Both the position numbers and the translations under genes were made by a program. The notes under the pieces are model-generated. The model ran no database searches. It was given only the letters and a program-made list of their open reading frames with translations, and was not told the DNA's origin. Below are positions 53,866 through 64,000 of a stretch of 64,000 nt of DNA, one piece after another (position 1 is the first letter of the stretch; each line of letters starts with the position of its first letter). Source of the DNA: Helianthus annuus (taxonomy: Eukaryota; Streptophyta; Magnoliopsida; Asterales; Asteraceae); NCBI RefSeq assembly GCF_002127325.2, contig NC_035435.2, positions 8,405,800 through 8,469,799 of the forward strand. The letters run 5' to 3'.

Positions 53866-56800
53866 TGTAACACCTCGAAAAATTTCGTCCAATAATGTCT
53901 TGACACGTGTCATAAGGTTCCGGTATGAGAAAACAAACTTTAGAGGGACTAAAAGTGACAAACAGTGAAAATTATGGAACGTAAGGGTCCAAAGTGTCAA
54001 CATTGGATAAATAGGCTCTATGATAACCCTACATAATGTTTATAACCTTAAACGGGTGGTTCATGGATCATACGACGCGGAAATTGCACAAAAGTGAAGT
54101 ATTGTAAACTATAGGGGCCAAAAGTGCCAACATGTTGAATTTATACCTCTGAGTGAACTTTTGGCAGACCCGAAGCTTTGTAAAGCTAAAATATACTCAC
54201 TAGAATATGTGGTAAAAATTTCATGAAGTTTCGTCAACGTATGAGAAAGTTATGGCCAAAACCGTACTTAAGGGACTAAAAGCGTCAACGTCGAATTTCA
54301 GGGCTTTTCGGTTGAGCGCAAAGTTATCCGAGGACATTACCATGTTGGTAAAAGTCCTAAGGTTCTTAAAAACCAAGTTTGGGGGTTTACGGGTCGAGAA
54401 AAGCAGCCGAAACAACGCACGCAAGCTCAGGGACTAAAGCTGCCAAAATAAAAACAAGTTTTGGCTGAACAAGGGTCAGGCGACCCGCCTGGTATGACCC
54501 AAGCGGGCCGCGTGGGGCTGCCAGCGACAGGAAATTCGTTTTGGGTCGAATTGGGTCCGAATTTGAGTGACATACAGCTGGTTCTTGCCTCCAAAAGCTC
54601 CAATGGGATGCCATGCATGGCTACTACAACAGTACCCTCGAAATTTCAGCTTTAAATCAGATTACAAACCATTTCTTGGACATTTGCATTTGATCAAGAA
54701 CTTATTTCTCTCTACATTCAAGAACTCTCTCAAGCTTTCTGGAGTTAATCTGATCATCAAGGCCGAATCCTAGTGTTCACTAAACACCTATAGGACTCGT
54801 GTAAGCTCTCAATTCAATCTTTAATCCGTTCTTGTTGTGATTATTGCTAAAAGTCAAACTATTTGTTCATAAGCTTTGACTTTCTGATTAAACAAGTTTC
54901 AATCAGTCATTTCTCGAATTGAAACCTGATACATGTTGGTAATATTATGGGAAACAAACCCTCTAAAGGGTACTCTCTGATTCCCACTACATGCATGCTA
55001 AATGTCGAGTCAAACCTATTTCTAAAAAGTCAACAGAAGCAATTTTTGTGAAAAATGACATGAATAATGATATAGATGACATGCAATCTGTTTGATCTTC
55101 ATAGAAAGCTTTATTATGAATATAAGAATGTATTTTACCACGATCAACTCGACGATCTTTAATGTAAACCCGGATTGGAACCGAAAGTCTTAATAAACGA
55201 CTTTTTCGTAAACTATCGGTTCGGATCCGTACATGCATGTGTGAGATCTGTATTTTAGAGCATTTTTGACCATTGGCATTTTAGTTAAACTTTCTGGAAA
55301 TTTTATGTCATAAGTCTATGCTTAGCCGATTCGAATGCATGTTTCCGATTTATGCATAAAGTTGACTATTTTGCCCTTTTTGATATAAAACGTGATTTTT
55401 GGAAAAGTGAAAGGATAGAAATCTTTATTTCTAATATATAAACTTGCACCGAAAATTTCGGATCAGTTGGTGGTCCAGATTGTGAGTTATGGCCATTAGC
55501 GTAAAACTATATTATAAATTTACATAAACGGTCCTTTTCGCGTAGAACCCGTTTCTGGCCACGTTTTGATGCGAAACTCTTTACCAACAGAAGTAATATA
55601 ATATTCTGGGAATTTTGATGATTTTTAATTAATTTTTGGCTGAACGGATCCTAGATCGCCTAGTTATTTCGGATTATGTCGGTTTTGACCGTTTAAGCCG
55701 TAAAATGAGTTTTACACATCCTTTTGACCCGAAACCTTTTTCTACTGATTTTATATGATGAATAAATTATTTTAAGTATTCTGGAAATATAAAAATCTCA
55801 GATTTAATTTGAAAACCCGGAAACGCCCTTAAATCGCATATTTAGCGTTTTAAGCGCATAGTAAGCGTTATACTTGTTTTAAACATATAAGACCTATACC
55901 TACTGATGTGTTTAGCATATTTTCATATAAAAACAGTAAGTATAAGTATATGAACTCAGACTTCCAGTTTCGGCATTTTTAGCCCTTGTGAATTTACTAA
56001 AATACCCCTACGGTGCATAGTTTGATTTTAAATGATAAATTTGGTATATGGTTCATACCCTACTGATATAATATGTTATATTAAGTATATTTACTGTATG
56101 AACCAGACCCGAAACTCAGAGTTCTAATTTTACTCTTTTATTATCTTTTAAATGACCAAAATGCCCTTCTAAGGCATAAATTGAGTTTAAAATTATTCCG
56201 GGCAATATAGAACATAACTTACTGATATTATATCATATTTAAAGCATATTATATCAGGGAACTTGCATCTGAATCAATTGTCTACCCATATCGCCCTTTT
56301 TACGTTCGGTTCGGTTTACGTAACTAGTTTGCGTAAATTGACCGAAACGGGCCAAACGATATCATTTTTATTTCAAAATCCAGAATGTATTTAGTATACC
56401 CATATTATACAAGTATTCAAACTTGTCGGGTCTAAATCACATTCTATCCGGTCTTTCGCTTAATCGTGCGTAAACCGTATCATTCTTAAAACTAACCGGT
56501 CAAAGCTTAGGCTTAAATAAAAGACCCGTTAGGAATCTAATAGGTTAATTATAAACCTTTGTTCCAGATTAGGAGGCCCGGTAAAAGCTACCAACACTTA
56601 TCATTTGTGACTTATACTTGCTCAGGTAAATACATTTTGACTTATTTTCCCTATACGGGCTTGGGGTACGGTATTTAAAATACCGCTTGATCGGGCGCAC
56701 AAGTCCTGCGCCTTATGGGTGTACAGTCTTGAATAGCTTGTGCGACTTCGTTTAAACAGTCTTGTCTTACTTAAAGGCTTTGGGGGGTTATTGACCGTGT

Positions 56801-57405
56801 CCCGGATATCCTTGGCATTATCTTACGAGATGGCCACGACCAGAGCACGGGGTGTAGGCGTACACTCGTCGTGTATAACTCTTTAATGTGGTGTGTCATT
56901 TAATTCTTAGCCCGGACAGCAGATCCCGGGCCACCAAAGATACGAGTGCATGTAAATCGTTCACAAGTTTATATTATATAATTATCCCAAGTTAATAAAA
57001 ATATTTATGCCTTGTGCATTTAAATCAATTTTCAATCATTTTCAAAATGAGTCAGTCGATTTGTATTTACCAGTGTAAACTGACGTATTTTTCCCAAAAG
57101 GTTAAGTGCAGGTACTATACGCAAATAGGCTGGCTGTTTCCTAAGAGCGTCCACTATAGTCTCGCAAGCTTGGACGACAAATATCTTTTGAACTATTTTT
57201 ATCTTACTTTATTTGATCCGCCTGTGGATCCGTTTCAACTACTGTGATATTTATTATTGCAATTTATTTATTTAAAAGTTGAAATGTATCTATTCTGCTT
57301 CCGCTGTGCATTATTATATTGTGTTGATTGTCTATGACGATGCCAACTACGTCACTGTACCCCACACCGGGCCCACCGGTGACACGTGGGAATCGGGGTG
57401 TGACA
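53866..57405 (+). repeat. 3' LTR of the chromovirus
   Basis: 3,540 bp, uninterrupted, TGTAACACC to GGTGTGACA. It lacks the nested array found in the 5' LTR and so shows the empty site GTATTTACCAGTG at about 57064-57076. Confidence 0.96.
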
Positions 57406-57410
57406 GTCGA

Positions 57411-59426
57411 GACCACTCGGTCTCGAGTGGGCCTCTTGGGCCGTAACCGGTTTGGGCCGAAACCCCTTAGCCTATTTTGAAACCTTGTATTTAAATCCCA
57501 ACTTCCCCTCATTCTCCATTCTTTAGTTACCAACACACACAAACACTCCTCTCTCTCACTAGAAAACCCTCAACAACACTACTTTCTCTCCTTAATCTCG
57601 GTTCAAGCTTGGAATCAAACCGGCAACAACAAGGGATCTCGGTCAAGAAATCTCGGTCAAGATCATCATCACTCGGACACTTCATTTTCTCGATTCCTTT
57701 CCTTTGTTTCGGCTCCTTCTTCATAACCGGTTAGTGTTCTATTATGTGTGTAGGATTTATGTGTGTTGAATGGACTAGAAAGTGTTTAGTTAGTAGTGTT
57801 ATGCATGATTTTTAGGATGATTTGTGAAGTTTGACAATATGTGTAAACCCTTTTGTATGAAAGCTTGATAACATGTTTAAAATGACTAACAAATGGTAGT
57901 GTAAGAATGATTATGGCCAACCAAACTATGCATCATTGTTTTTGCAAAATGATCTTGTTAAAATATGTGATTTTGGTTCATAAAAATGTATGATTATGTT
58001 TGATATGAAAACCCTAAAATGGTGAACTTGTGATGAACTTGTTGAAGATGGTTTGAAGATTTCAAAAAGGGGCAATGTTTGATCTATTTTTATTAATGGT
58101 CAAATTAGGAAAACTGTTAGTTGAAACCTTATTGTCTATTACTTGATTTGGGCCTGATTACATAGTACAATTTAGCCTGATGTATCTGAATCTGCACGTG
58201 AACAAGAAAAGGACAGCATTGCGACTCGAGACCACACGATTGCGACTCGCAACCACAGCGTGACAACTCGAGACCACACGGTCGCGACTCGCAACCACAA
58301 CGTGACAAGCCGAGACCTCCTGGTTGCGACTCGAGACCACCTGGTTGCGACTGGGCTGTCCACTTTGGTTATTGGGCCATAATGTGTTGAATATGGGCTA
58401 CTTGTTGACTGATCTATGTGTTGCTGTTCGATTGTGTAAATGTTAGGGCCGGCCCAATAACCCACTGTTTACTTGTATGCATGCTACGTGTTAGTTATGT
58501 GTATAGATTATACGTGATGGATTGTACACCAAACCTGACCTACTGGTGACCATGCTAGGACGTGGTGACCAGCGTGTTTGACAAAGTAACCTAATCTGCC
58601 GAGCAACCCAAGGTGAGTTCACACACTAAAAGCATGCGTCCCGCGGAGGGACACGAACAAACTACCAACTTTAGGAAAAACACTTTTGAACCATTACTTC
58701 CGGGGGAAATCAGAATGGGTAACTACTATCTCCGGGGGAGATACGTTTGGATATTATTTATGAATCACAACTAGCCATGCTAAACGAAACTCTATCACTT
58801 TAAGTCCCTGCTTACAGTACCGATTAATCGCCGGGGGCGAACGGGTTATTAGTTGATAGCGCTATTAGGTTTGACAACCTCACACCGTGACCGGGGGAGA
58901 TCGGGCGTGAACTAGTAGACCTTGCAACATGGTCAATGACGATAGACATTGACTCAGGGCACAACAACTTTCCGTCAACAGTTTCGGTATCTACAGTTTA
59001 GTGAGCTTACAGATGGGGTAGCTCCCCACAACGTGATTATAAATGCTTTATCTAAACAACCTAAGTTTTTGGTAAACTAAAACTGGACAACTAGTGAACT
59101 CACTCAGCATTATTGTTGACCCCTTACTGCATGCTTTGCAGGTAACCAGTGACCGTGGAGCTGCTGCTTGGGGATGTGTAGTGTTCGTCAAAACCCGTGT
59201 GTTGGGTTTACTTATCTTGAACTAAGAACTATCTTTAAACTATTTGGTTTATGCTTCCGCTGTTTTGTTAAACTAATCATCGAACTTAAACTGCGATGTT
59301 GCTAACTACTTTGGATAGTAAATATTTCTACTATTAAATCAATGCTCAGTATGATTAGTGGCTGGATCCTGGTCGGTCACGCCTCCAAGCGGTGGTGTTC
59401 CGCATGTGGTTTTTGGGGGTGTGACA
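57411..59426 (+). repeat. LTR of the outer Tekay-like element, right piece
   Basis: Continues the LTR broken at 29472. It starts with a CGAGACC-ACTC-GGTCTCG dyad across the insertion edge. It holds a 21-bp minisatellite at 58219-58350 and four CCGGGGGAGAT-like words at 58700, 58731, 58831 and 58891. It ends GGGGGTGTGACA. No gene seen. Confidence 0.75.
58219..58350. repeat. 21-bp minisatellite in the outer LTR
   Basis: Six units in strict 21-bp register start at 58219, 58240, 58261, 58282, 58303 and 58324, with a partial seventh at 58345. The unit core is TGCGACTCGAGACCAC, alternating with TGCGACTCGCAACCAC. Confidence 0.9.
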
Positions 59427-59428
59427 GA

Positions 59429-59442
59429 TTGGTATCAGAGCC
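59429..59442 (+). promoter_or_regulatory. Primer-binding site of the outer element
   Basis: TTGGTATCAGAGCC two bases after the LTR; initiator-Met tRNA type. Confidence 0.85.
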
Positions 59443-59711
59443 ATTGGTTATAGTGAACTTGGTTTTAAAAAGGGGAAAATCTTTTTGGGAAAAACCAGAC
59501 TATAACCTGTGACTCGCGATGACACTACACTCCAAGTGCAAAGCTCAACACATTAGACCTCATAGCTCGGACTAGTGTTTACTTGTTTGCTTACCTTATG
59601 TTTCCTGTTTTGCTATACGTACTAGTGTGCTTAAATTAGATAGATACACCTCTCTCTTCTATCTCATTCTCGCTACATTGCAACATCACACTCATACTAT
59701 GTTTTCTGATT

Positions 59712-62700
59712 ATGAAGACAATGAGTGGACGTGGAAGAGGAAACATCAACATGACTCAGGCTCAATTCACTAACCTGCTTAACACGGTGGCTGCAGGTCA
59801 GCTCGATATCCTAGGATGCTTAGATCCTACCGCCACATCGCCTTTTATCCCTAAATCTATACGCTTCACTTCTCACGAACAGGTCAGCATGCACCTGCGC
59901 AACCACCCGTGTGTACTTTCAAAACTTTCATGGATTGCAAGCCTCTCCCTTTCAATGGCACTGAGGGTGCCATAGGTCTTCTACATTGGATTGAGAAAGT
60001 TGAAGCTGTCTTTGCTGTCTGTGAGTGTCCCCCTGCGAATTGGGTGAAGTTTGCTACTGCTACGCTTGAAGGAAACGCGCTTTCCTGGTGGAAGGCGCAA
60101 ATTCAGATGTTTGGATTGGAAACTGCTAATGCTACTGCGTGGCAGGATTTCAAGGACATGATTAAGGAGGAGTACTGTCACCGGGATGACATCCACAAAC
60201 TTGAGAACGAGTACTATGCGCTTAAGATGGTTGGGTCAGAGATTGAAACCTACACCAAGCTGTCCAATGACTATGTTGCTCTTTGCCCAAACATGTCTCG
60301 ACCTATGTATCGAAGAATCGAACTATACGTCAAGGGTTTGGCTCCAGAAATTCGAAGCCATGTAACTTCAGCCAACCTCACTACCATTCAGCCGGTCGTT
60401 CAACTTGCTCACAAACTCACTGATCAGGCCGTAGAAGAGGGCAGGTTGCCCAAAAGGATCAGTGCTACTGTCGGAACTTCTAGTGACAACAAGCGTAAGT
60501 GGGAAGGAAATCAAAGCACGGATACTAACCCCACTCAGGCCCCAGCACAGCAAAGGAAAACTGAAAACAACAAGGGCACTCAACAATAGGGTGGCTACCG
60601 CGGTAACCACCCCAAGTGCAACAAGTGCAATCGACATCACAGTGGGCCTTGTGGGAAAGGTCAGTGTCAGCGATGTAACAAGATGGGGCATGAGGCCAAG
60701 GACTGTAGGAGTCCACGTCCCGTGGGGCAGAACCAGCAGCAGCAGCATCACGGGAACGCCAAGGGTTGTTTCCAGTGTGGAGCTGAGGGGCACTTTAAGA
60801 AGAATTGCCCTGAACTGAACCAGAACCGCAACAACAATCAGGGAGCTGGAAACAACGATCAGAACAACAACGCTGGGAATGGTGCTAGAGGAAGGGCTTT
60901 TGTGATTGGAGCTGGAGAAGCCAGGAATGACCCCAATGTCGTGGCGGGTAAGTTCCTACTCGATGATCGTTATGTTTCTGTATTATTTGATTCTGGAGCC
61001 GATGCTAGTTATGTGTCCCTACGTATTAGTAAGAAGCTTAAGCGTCCGCTTTCGTTACTAAGTTCGCATCATATCGTCGAGTTAGCTAATGGTAGAAACA
61101 TCGAGGCCACACATGTTATCAAAGGATGCAAATTAGAATTGTCTGGTCAGACATTTAGTATCGATCTTTTCCCTGTTACACTTGGAAGCTTCGACGTCGT
61201 TATCGGCATGGATTGGTTATCCAAGCATCGCGCTGAGATCCTCTGTCAAGAGAAAGCAGTTCGTATTCCCCGCCGTTCTGGCAAACCCCTCATTGTACAA
61301 GGTGGCAAAGGCGGAGAAATCTCCGGCGTTATCTCGTTCTTGAAGGCCCAGAAGTGTTTACGAAAGGGGCACACCGCTATCTTAGCACTTGTCACCAACA
61401 CGCAGGAAAAGGAAAAGAGGATCGAAGATTTTTCGGTAGTGCGTGACTACCCCAAGGTATTTCCTGAAGAATTACCTGGACTCCCTCCCCACCGTCAGGT
61501 CGAATTCCAAATCGATCTAGCTCCCGGAGCAGCCTATAGCTCGTGCGCCTTATCGACTAGCCCCCGCAGAATTGAAGGAACTCTCTACTCAACTACAGGA
61601 ACTATTGGATAAAGGGTTTATCCGCCCTAGTTCATCACCCTGGGGAGCACCGGTACTCTTTGTTAAAAAGAAGGATGGCACGTTCCGAATGTGCATTGAC
61701 TATCGTGAGCTGAACAAGGTTACCATCAAGAATCGTTACCCTCTCCCGCGAATCGACGACCTATTCGATCAGTTGCAAGGATCGAGTTACTACTCTAAGA
61801 TCGACTTACGATCGGGCTATCATCAGCTAAGGGTCCGTAGTGAAGACATCTCCAAAACTGCATTCAGGACTCGTTATGGTCACTATGAATTCCTTGTTAT
61901 GCCCTTTGGAATGACCAACGCGCCCGCGGTATTCATGGATCTCATGAACCAAGTGTGCAAACCTTACCTCGACAAATTCGTGATCGTGTTTATCGACGAC
62001 ATCCTGATCTACTCAAAAAGTCAAGAAGAGCATGAACAGCACCTACGCCTTCTCCTCGAACTCCTTCGCAATGAGCAACTGTATGCCAAGTTCTCGAAAT
62101 GCGACTTCTGGCTTCGAGAAGTCCATTTCCTTGGGCACGTGGTTAACAAGGATGGAATTCACGTCGACCCAGCTAAGATCGACTCTATAAAGAATTGGCC
62201 TACCCCTAAGACTCCGACCGAAGTCCGCCAATTCTTGGGACTGGCGGGATACTATCGAAGATTTATCATGGGATTCTCAAAGATCGCTCAGCCTCTCACG
62301 ACTCTTACTCAGAAGGGTATGGTATATAAATGGGGTGAAGCTCAGGAAACCGCGTTTCAGAAACTAAAGGATAACCTCTGTAGTGCTCCTATTCTCTCGT
62401 TGCCTGAAGGCACTGACGACTTTGTGGTTTACTGCGATGCATCCATCCATGGGCTCGGTTGTGTGTTAATGCAACGCGACAAAGTTATTGCTTACGCCTC
62501 TCGACAACTTAAGACTCACGAAAGGAACTATACTACGCATGACTTGGAACTAGGAGCAGTGATTTTTGCGCTTAAGATATGGAGACATTACCTGTACGGT
62601 ACCAAGTGCACCATTTACACCGATCACAGGAGTCTCGAGCATATTTTCAAGCAAAAGGAATTAAACATGCGGCAACGTCTATGGGTCGAACTCCTGAATG

Positions 62701-64000
62701 ATTATGAATGCGCCATCAAGTACCATCCGGGCAAGGCCAACGTTGTGGCAGACGCCCTCAGCCGAAAAGACACTACGCCCAAGCGCGTGCGAGCGCTACA
62801 ACTTACCATCCAGTCTAATCTCCCTACCCAGATTCGAAATGCTCAGACTGAAGCTCTGAAACCGGAAAACGTCAGGGCTGAGTCCCTGCGAGGATCGAGA
62901 CAACGACTAGAACAAAAAGAAGACGGCGCCTACTATGTGGCAGGGCGCATTTGGGTCCCACTCTACGGAGATCTACGAGAGCTTGTGATGGACGAAGCCC
63001 ATAAGTCCCGTTATTCAGTACATCCTGGTTCAGATAAGATGTACCACGACTTAAGGACCACTTACTGGTGGCCTGGCATGAAAGCCCACATAGCAGCTTA
63101 CGTTAGCAAATGTTTGACCTGCGCAAGAGTCAAGACTGAGTATCAGAAACCAGCAGGCCTACTCCAGCAGCCGGAAATCCCGAAGTGGAAATGGGAACAA
63201 ATTGCCATGGATTTTGTTACGGGGCTACCTAGATCCCAACGCGGGAATGACACTATTTGGGTGATAGTAGATCGATTGACTAAGTCTGCACACTTTCTGG
63301 CCATTAAGGAAACAGACAAGTTTTCTACCTTGGCAGAAATCTATTTAAAGGAAGTAGTCTCGAGACACGGGGTGCCAACTTCTATTATTTCCGACCGAGA
63401 TGCTCGTTTTACTTCCGAGTTGTGGCAAGCTATGCACAAATCCTTTGGCTCACGTTTGGACATGAGCACCGCTTATCACCCACAAACGGATGGGCAGTCG
63501 GAACGCACCATCCAAACCCTGGAAGACATGCTTAGAGCATGTGTGATCGATTTTGGCAAGAACTGGGAGAAGCATCTACCGCTGGTGGAATTCTCCTACA
63601 ATAACAGCTACCACACTAGCATTCAGGCGGCACCTTTTGAGGCATTGTACGGTCGTAAATGTCGATCACCTCTTTGCTGGGCGGAAGTCGGTGACAGTCA
63701 AATCACAGGCCCAGAACTGGTGGTAGATACGACGGAAAAGATTACCCAGATCAGACAACGCATGGCGGCAGCTCGTGACCGTCAGAAAAGCTACGCGGAT
63801 AAGCGTAGGAAACCGCTAGAATTCCAAGTCGGGGACCGGGTTCTACTTAAAGTCTCAACCTGGAAGGGTGTGGTTCGTTTCGGTAAACGGGGCAAGCTGA
63901 ACCCGCGATATGTTGGACCATTCGAAATTACCGAGAAAATCGGTAAGGTTGCTTATAGATTGAACCTGCCTGCAGAGCTGAGTGCAGTGCACAATGTTTT
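59712..64000 (+). pseudogene. Gag-pol of the outer Tekay-like element, frameshifted, runs off the window
   Basis: Gag starts at 59712 (MKTMSGRGRGNINM). It shifts frame between about 59880 and 59910, continues with LPFNGTEGAIGLLHWIEKVE and GNALSWWKAQIQM, and meets an in-frame TAG at 60587-60589. The same frame then carries the knuckles CNKCNRHHSGPC, CQRCNKMGHEAKDC and CFQCGAEGHFKKNC (about 60618-60809) and the protease LFDSGADASYVS (about 60985). A second frameshift lies near 61531-61538. From there the third frame appears open to the window end: RT ([10 protein letters not shown] near 61990), RNase H ([13 protein letters not shown] near 62430), integrase finger and core ([12 protein letters not shown] near 63390), GPF module. 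The integrase start has [11 protein letters not shown], intact where the nested chromovirus has its stop. The three lesions rule out an intact polyprotein. Confidence 0.88.

Larger units (their letters stand above)
29473..57405 (+). mobile_element. Young Tekay-like chromovirus carrying a nested array
   Basis: Complete Ty3/gypsy element. TSD GTCGA lies at 29468-29472 and 57406-57410. The 5' LTR is in two pieces (29473-32677 and 46524-46858) and the 3' LTR is 53866-57405. Both reconstruct to 3,540 bp with about ten substitutions counted by eye, which means a recent insertion. The PBS TGGTATCAGAG is at 46862, and a polypurine tract is at 53853-53865. It codes for a proline-rich ORF1 (47065-48363) and a gag-pol (49255-53829) with one in-frame stop. 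The C-terminal chromodomain-like tail places it with chromoviruses, closest to Tekay/Del by my reading. Confidence 0.95.
29327..64000 (+). mobile_element. Outer Tekay-like gypsy element, cut by a younger chromovirus and by the window end
   Basis: The LTR starts TGTGACACTC at about 29327, is interrupted at 29473-57405 by another element, and ends GGGGGTGTGACA at 59426. Without the insertion it would be about 2.16 kb. The PBS TTGGTATCAGAGCC follows at 59429-59442. Gag-pol starts at 59712 and is still open at the window end. The 3' LTR must lie outside. A polypurine tract just left of 29327 shows that the LTR also follows a gypsy internal end. Confidence 0.75.

Noticed and set aside
29473..57405. 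Treating the 28-kb element as one giant retrotransposon
   Set aside because: The 3' LTR shows the uninterrupted site and TTTAC flanks 32678-46518, so half of the length is a nested insertion.
58219..58350. CRISPR-like regular repeats
   Set aside because: Units are contiguous with no spacers and lie in a plant LTR; this is a minisatellite.

Overview
The window is plant nuclear DNA. It is AT-rich, has intron-split coding, and is dominated by nested LTR retrotransposons of typical plant lineages: Ty1/copia (Tork-like and Sirevirus-like) and Ty3/gypsy (Tekay/Del-like chromovirus and Athila/Tat-like). The style of the LTR ends, the Tekay and Sirevirus relatives and a kaurene-synthase-like gene suggest a dicot with a large repeat-rich genome. 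A member of the Asteraceae is my best guess, but it is inference.

Layout. 1-4516: AT-rich DNA with microsatellites, a five-copy dispersed repeat and a 460-bp tandem duplication that copies part of a possible first exon. 4517-7328: a complete gag-only copia element on the minus strand (LTRs, PBS, gag, PPT, target-site duplication ATAAT). 7401-14402: ten recognisable exons of an ent-kaurene-synthase-like diterpene synthase on the plus strand. All ten join in frame, but the first exons are missing. The gag-only element sits just upstream of the first surviving exon, and a second retrotransposon nest (8682-12469) fills one intron. 14500-20795: a retroposed fragment, the 3' end of a copia element, and a solo gypsy LTR with its PPT. 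20796-28442: a decayed Sirevirus-like element with LTR, PBS, gag and protease start, no RT or integrase, and two accessory ORFs unlike gag or pol.

29327-64000 is a three-level nest. The outermost layer is a Tekay-like element (LTR about 29327-59426, coding 59712 to the window end, with frameshifts and a stop). Its LTR is split by a young chromovirus (29473-57405, TSD GTCGA, about ten differences between its two 3,540-bp LTRs). The 5' LTR of that chromovirus is split in turn by a 13.8-kb array, LTR-internal-LTR-internal-LTR (32678-46518, TSD TTTAC). The array is made of two almost identical Athila/Tat-like units that encode only gag and protease.

Most coding capacity is therefore mobile. The chromovirus carries a proline-rich ORF1 and a nearly intact gag-pol broken by one in-frame TAG. 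The two gag-only families (one copia, one gypsy) have every cis signal but no RT or integrase, so they should depend on enzymes made elsewhere. The only host gene I can identify is the kaurene-synthase-like one. I saw no rRNA, tRNA or CRISPR.
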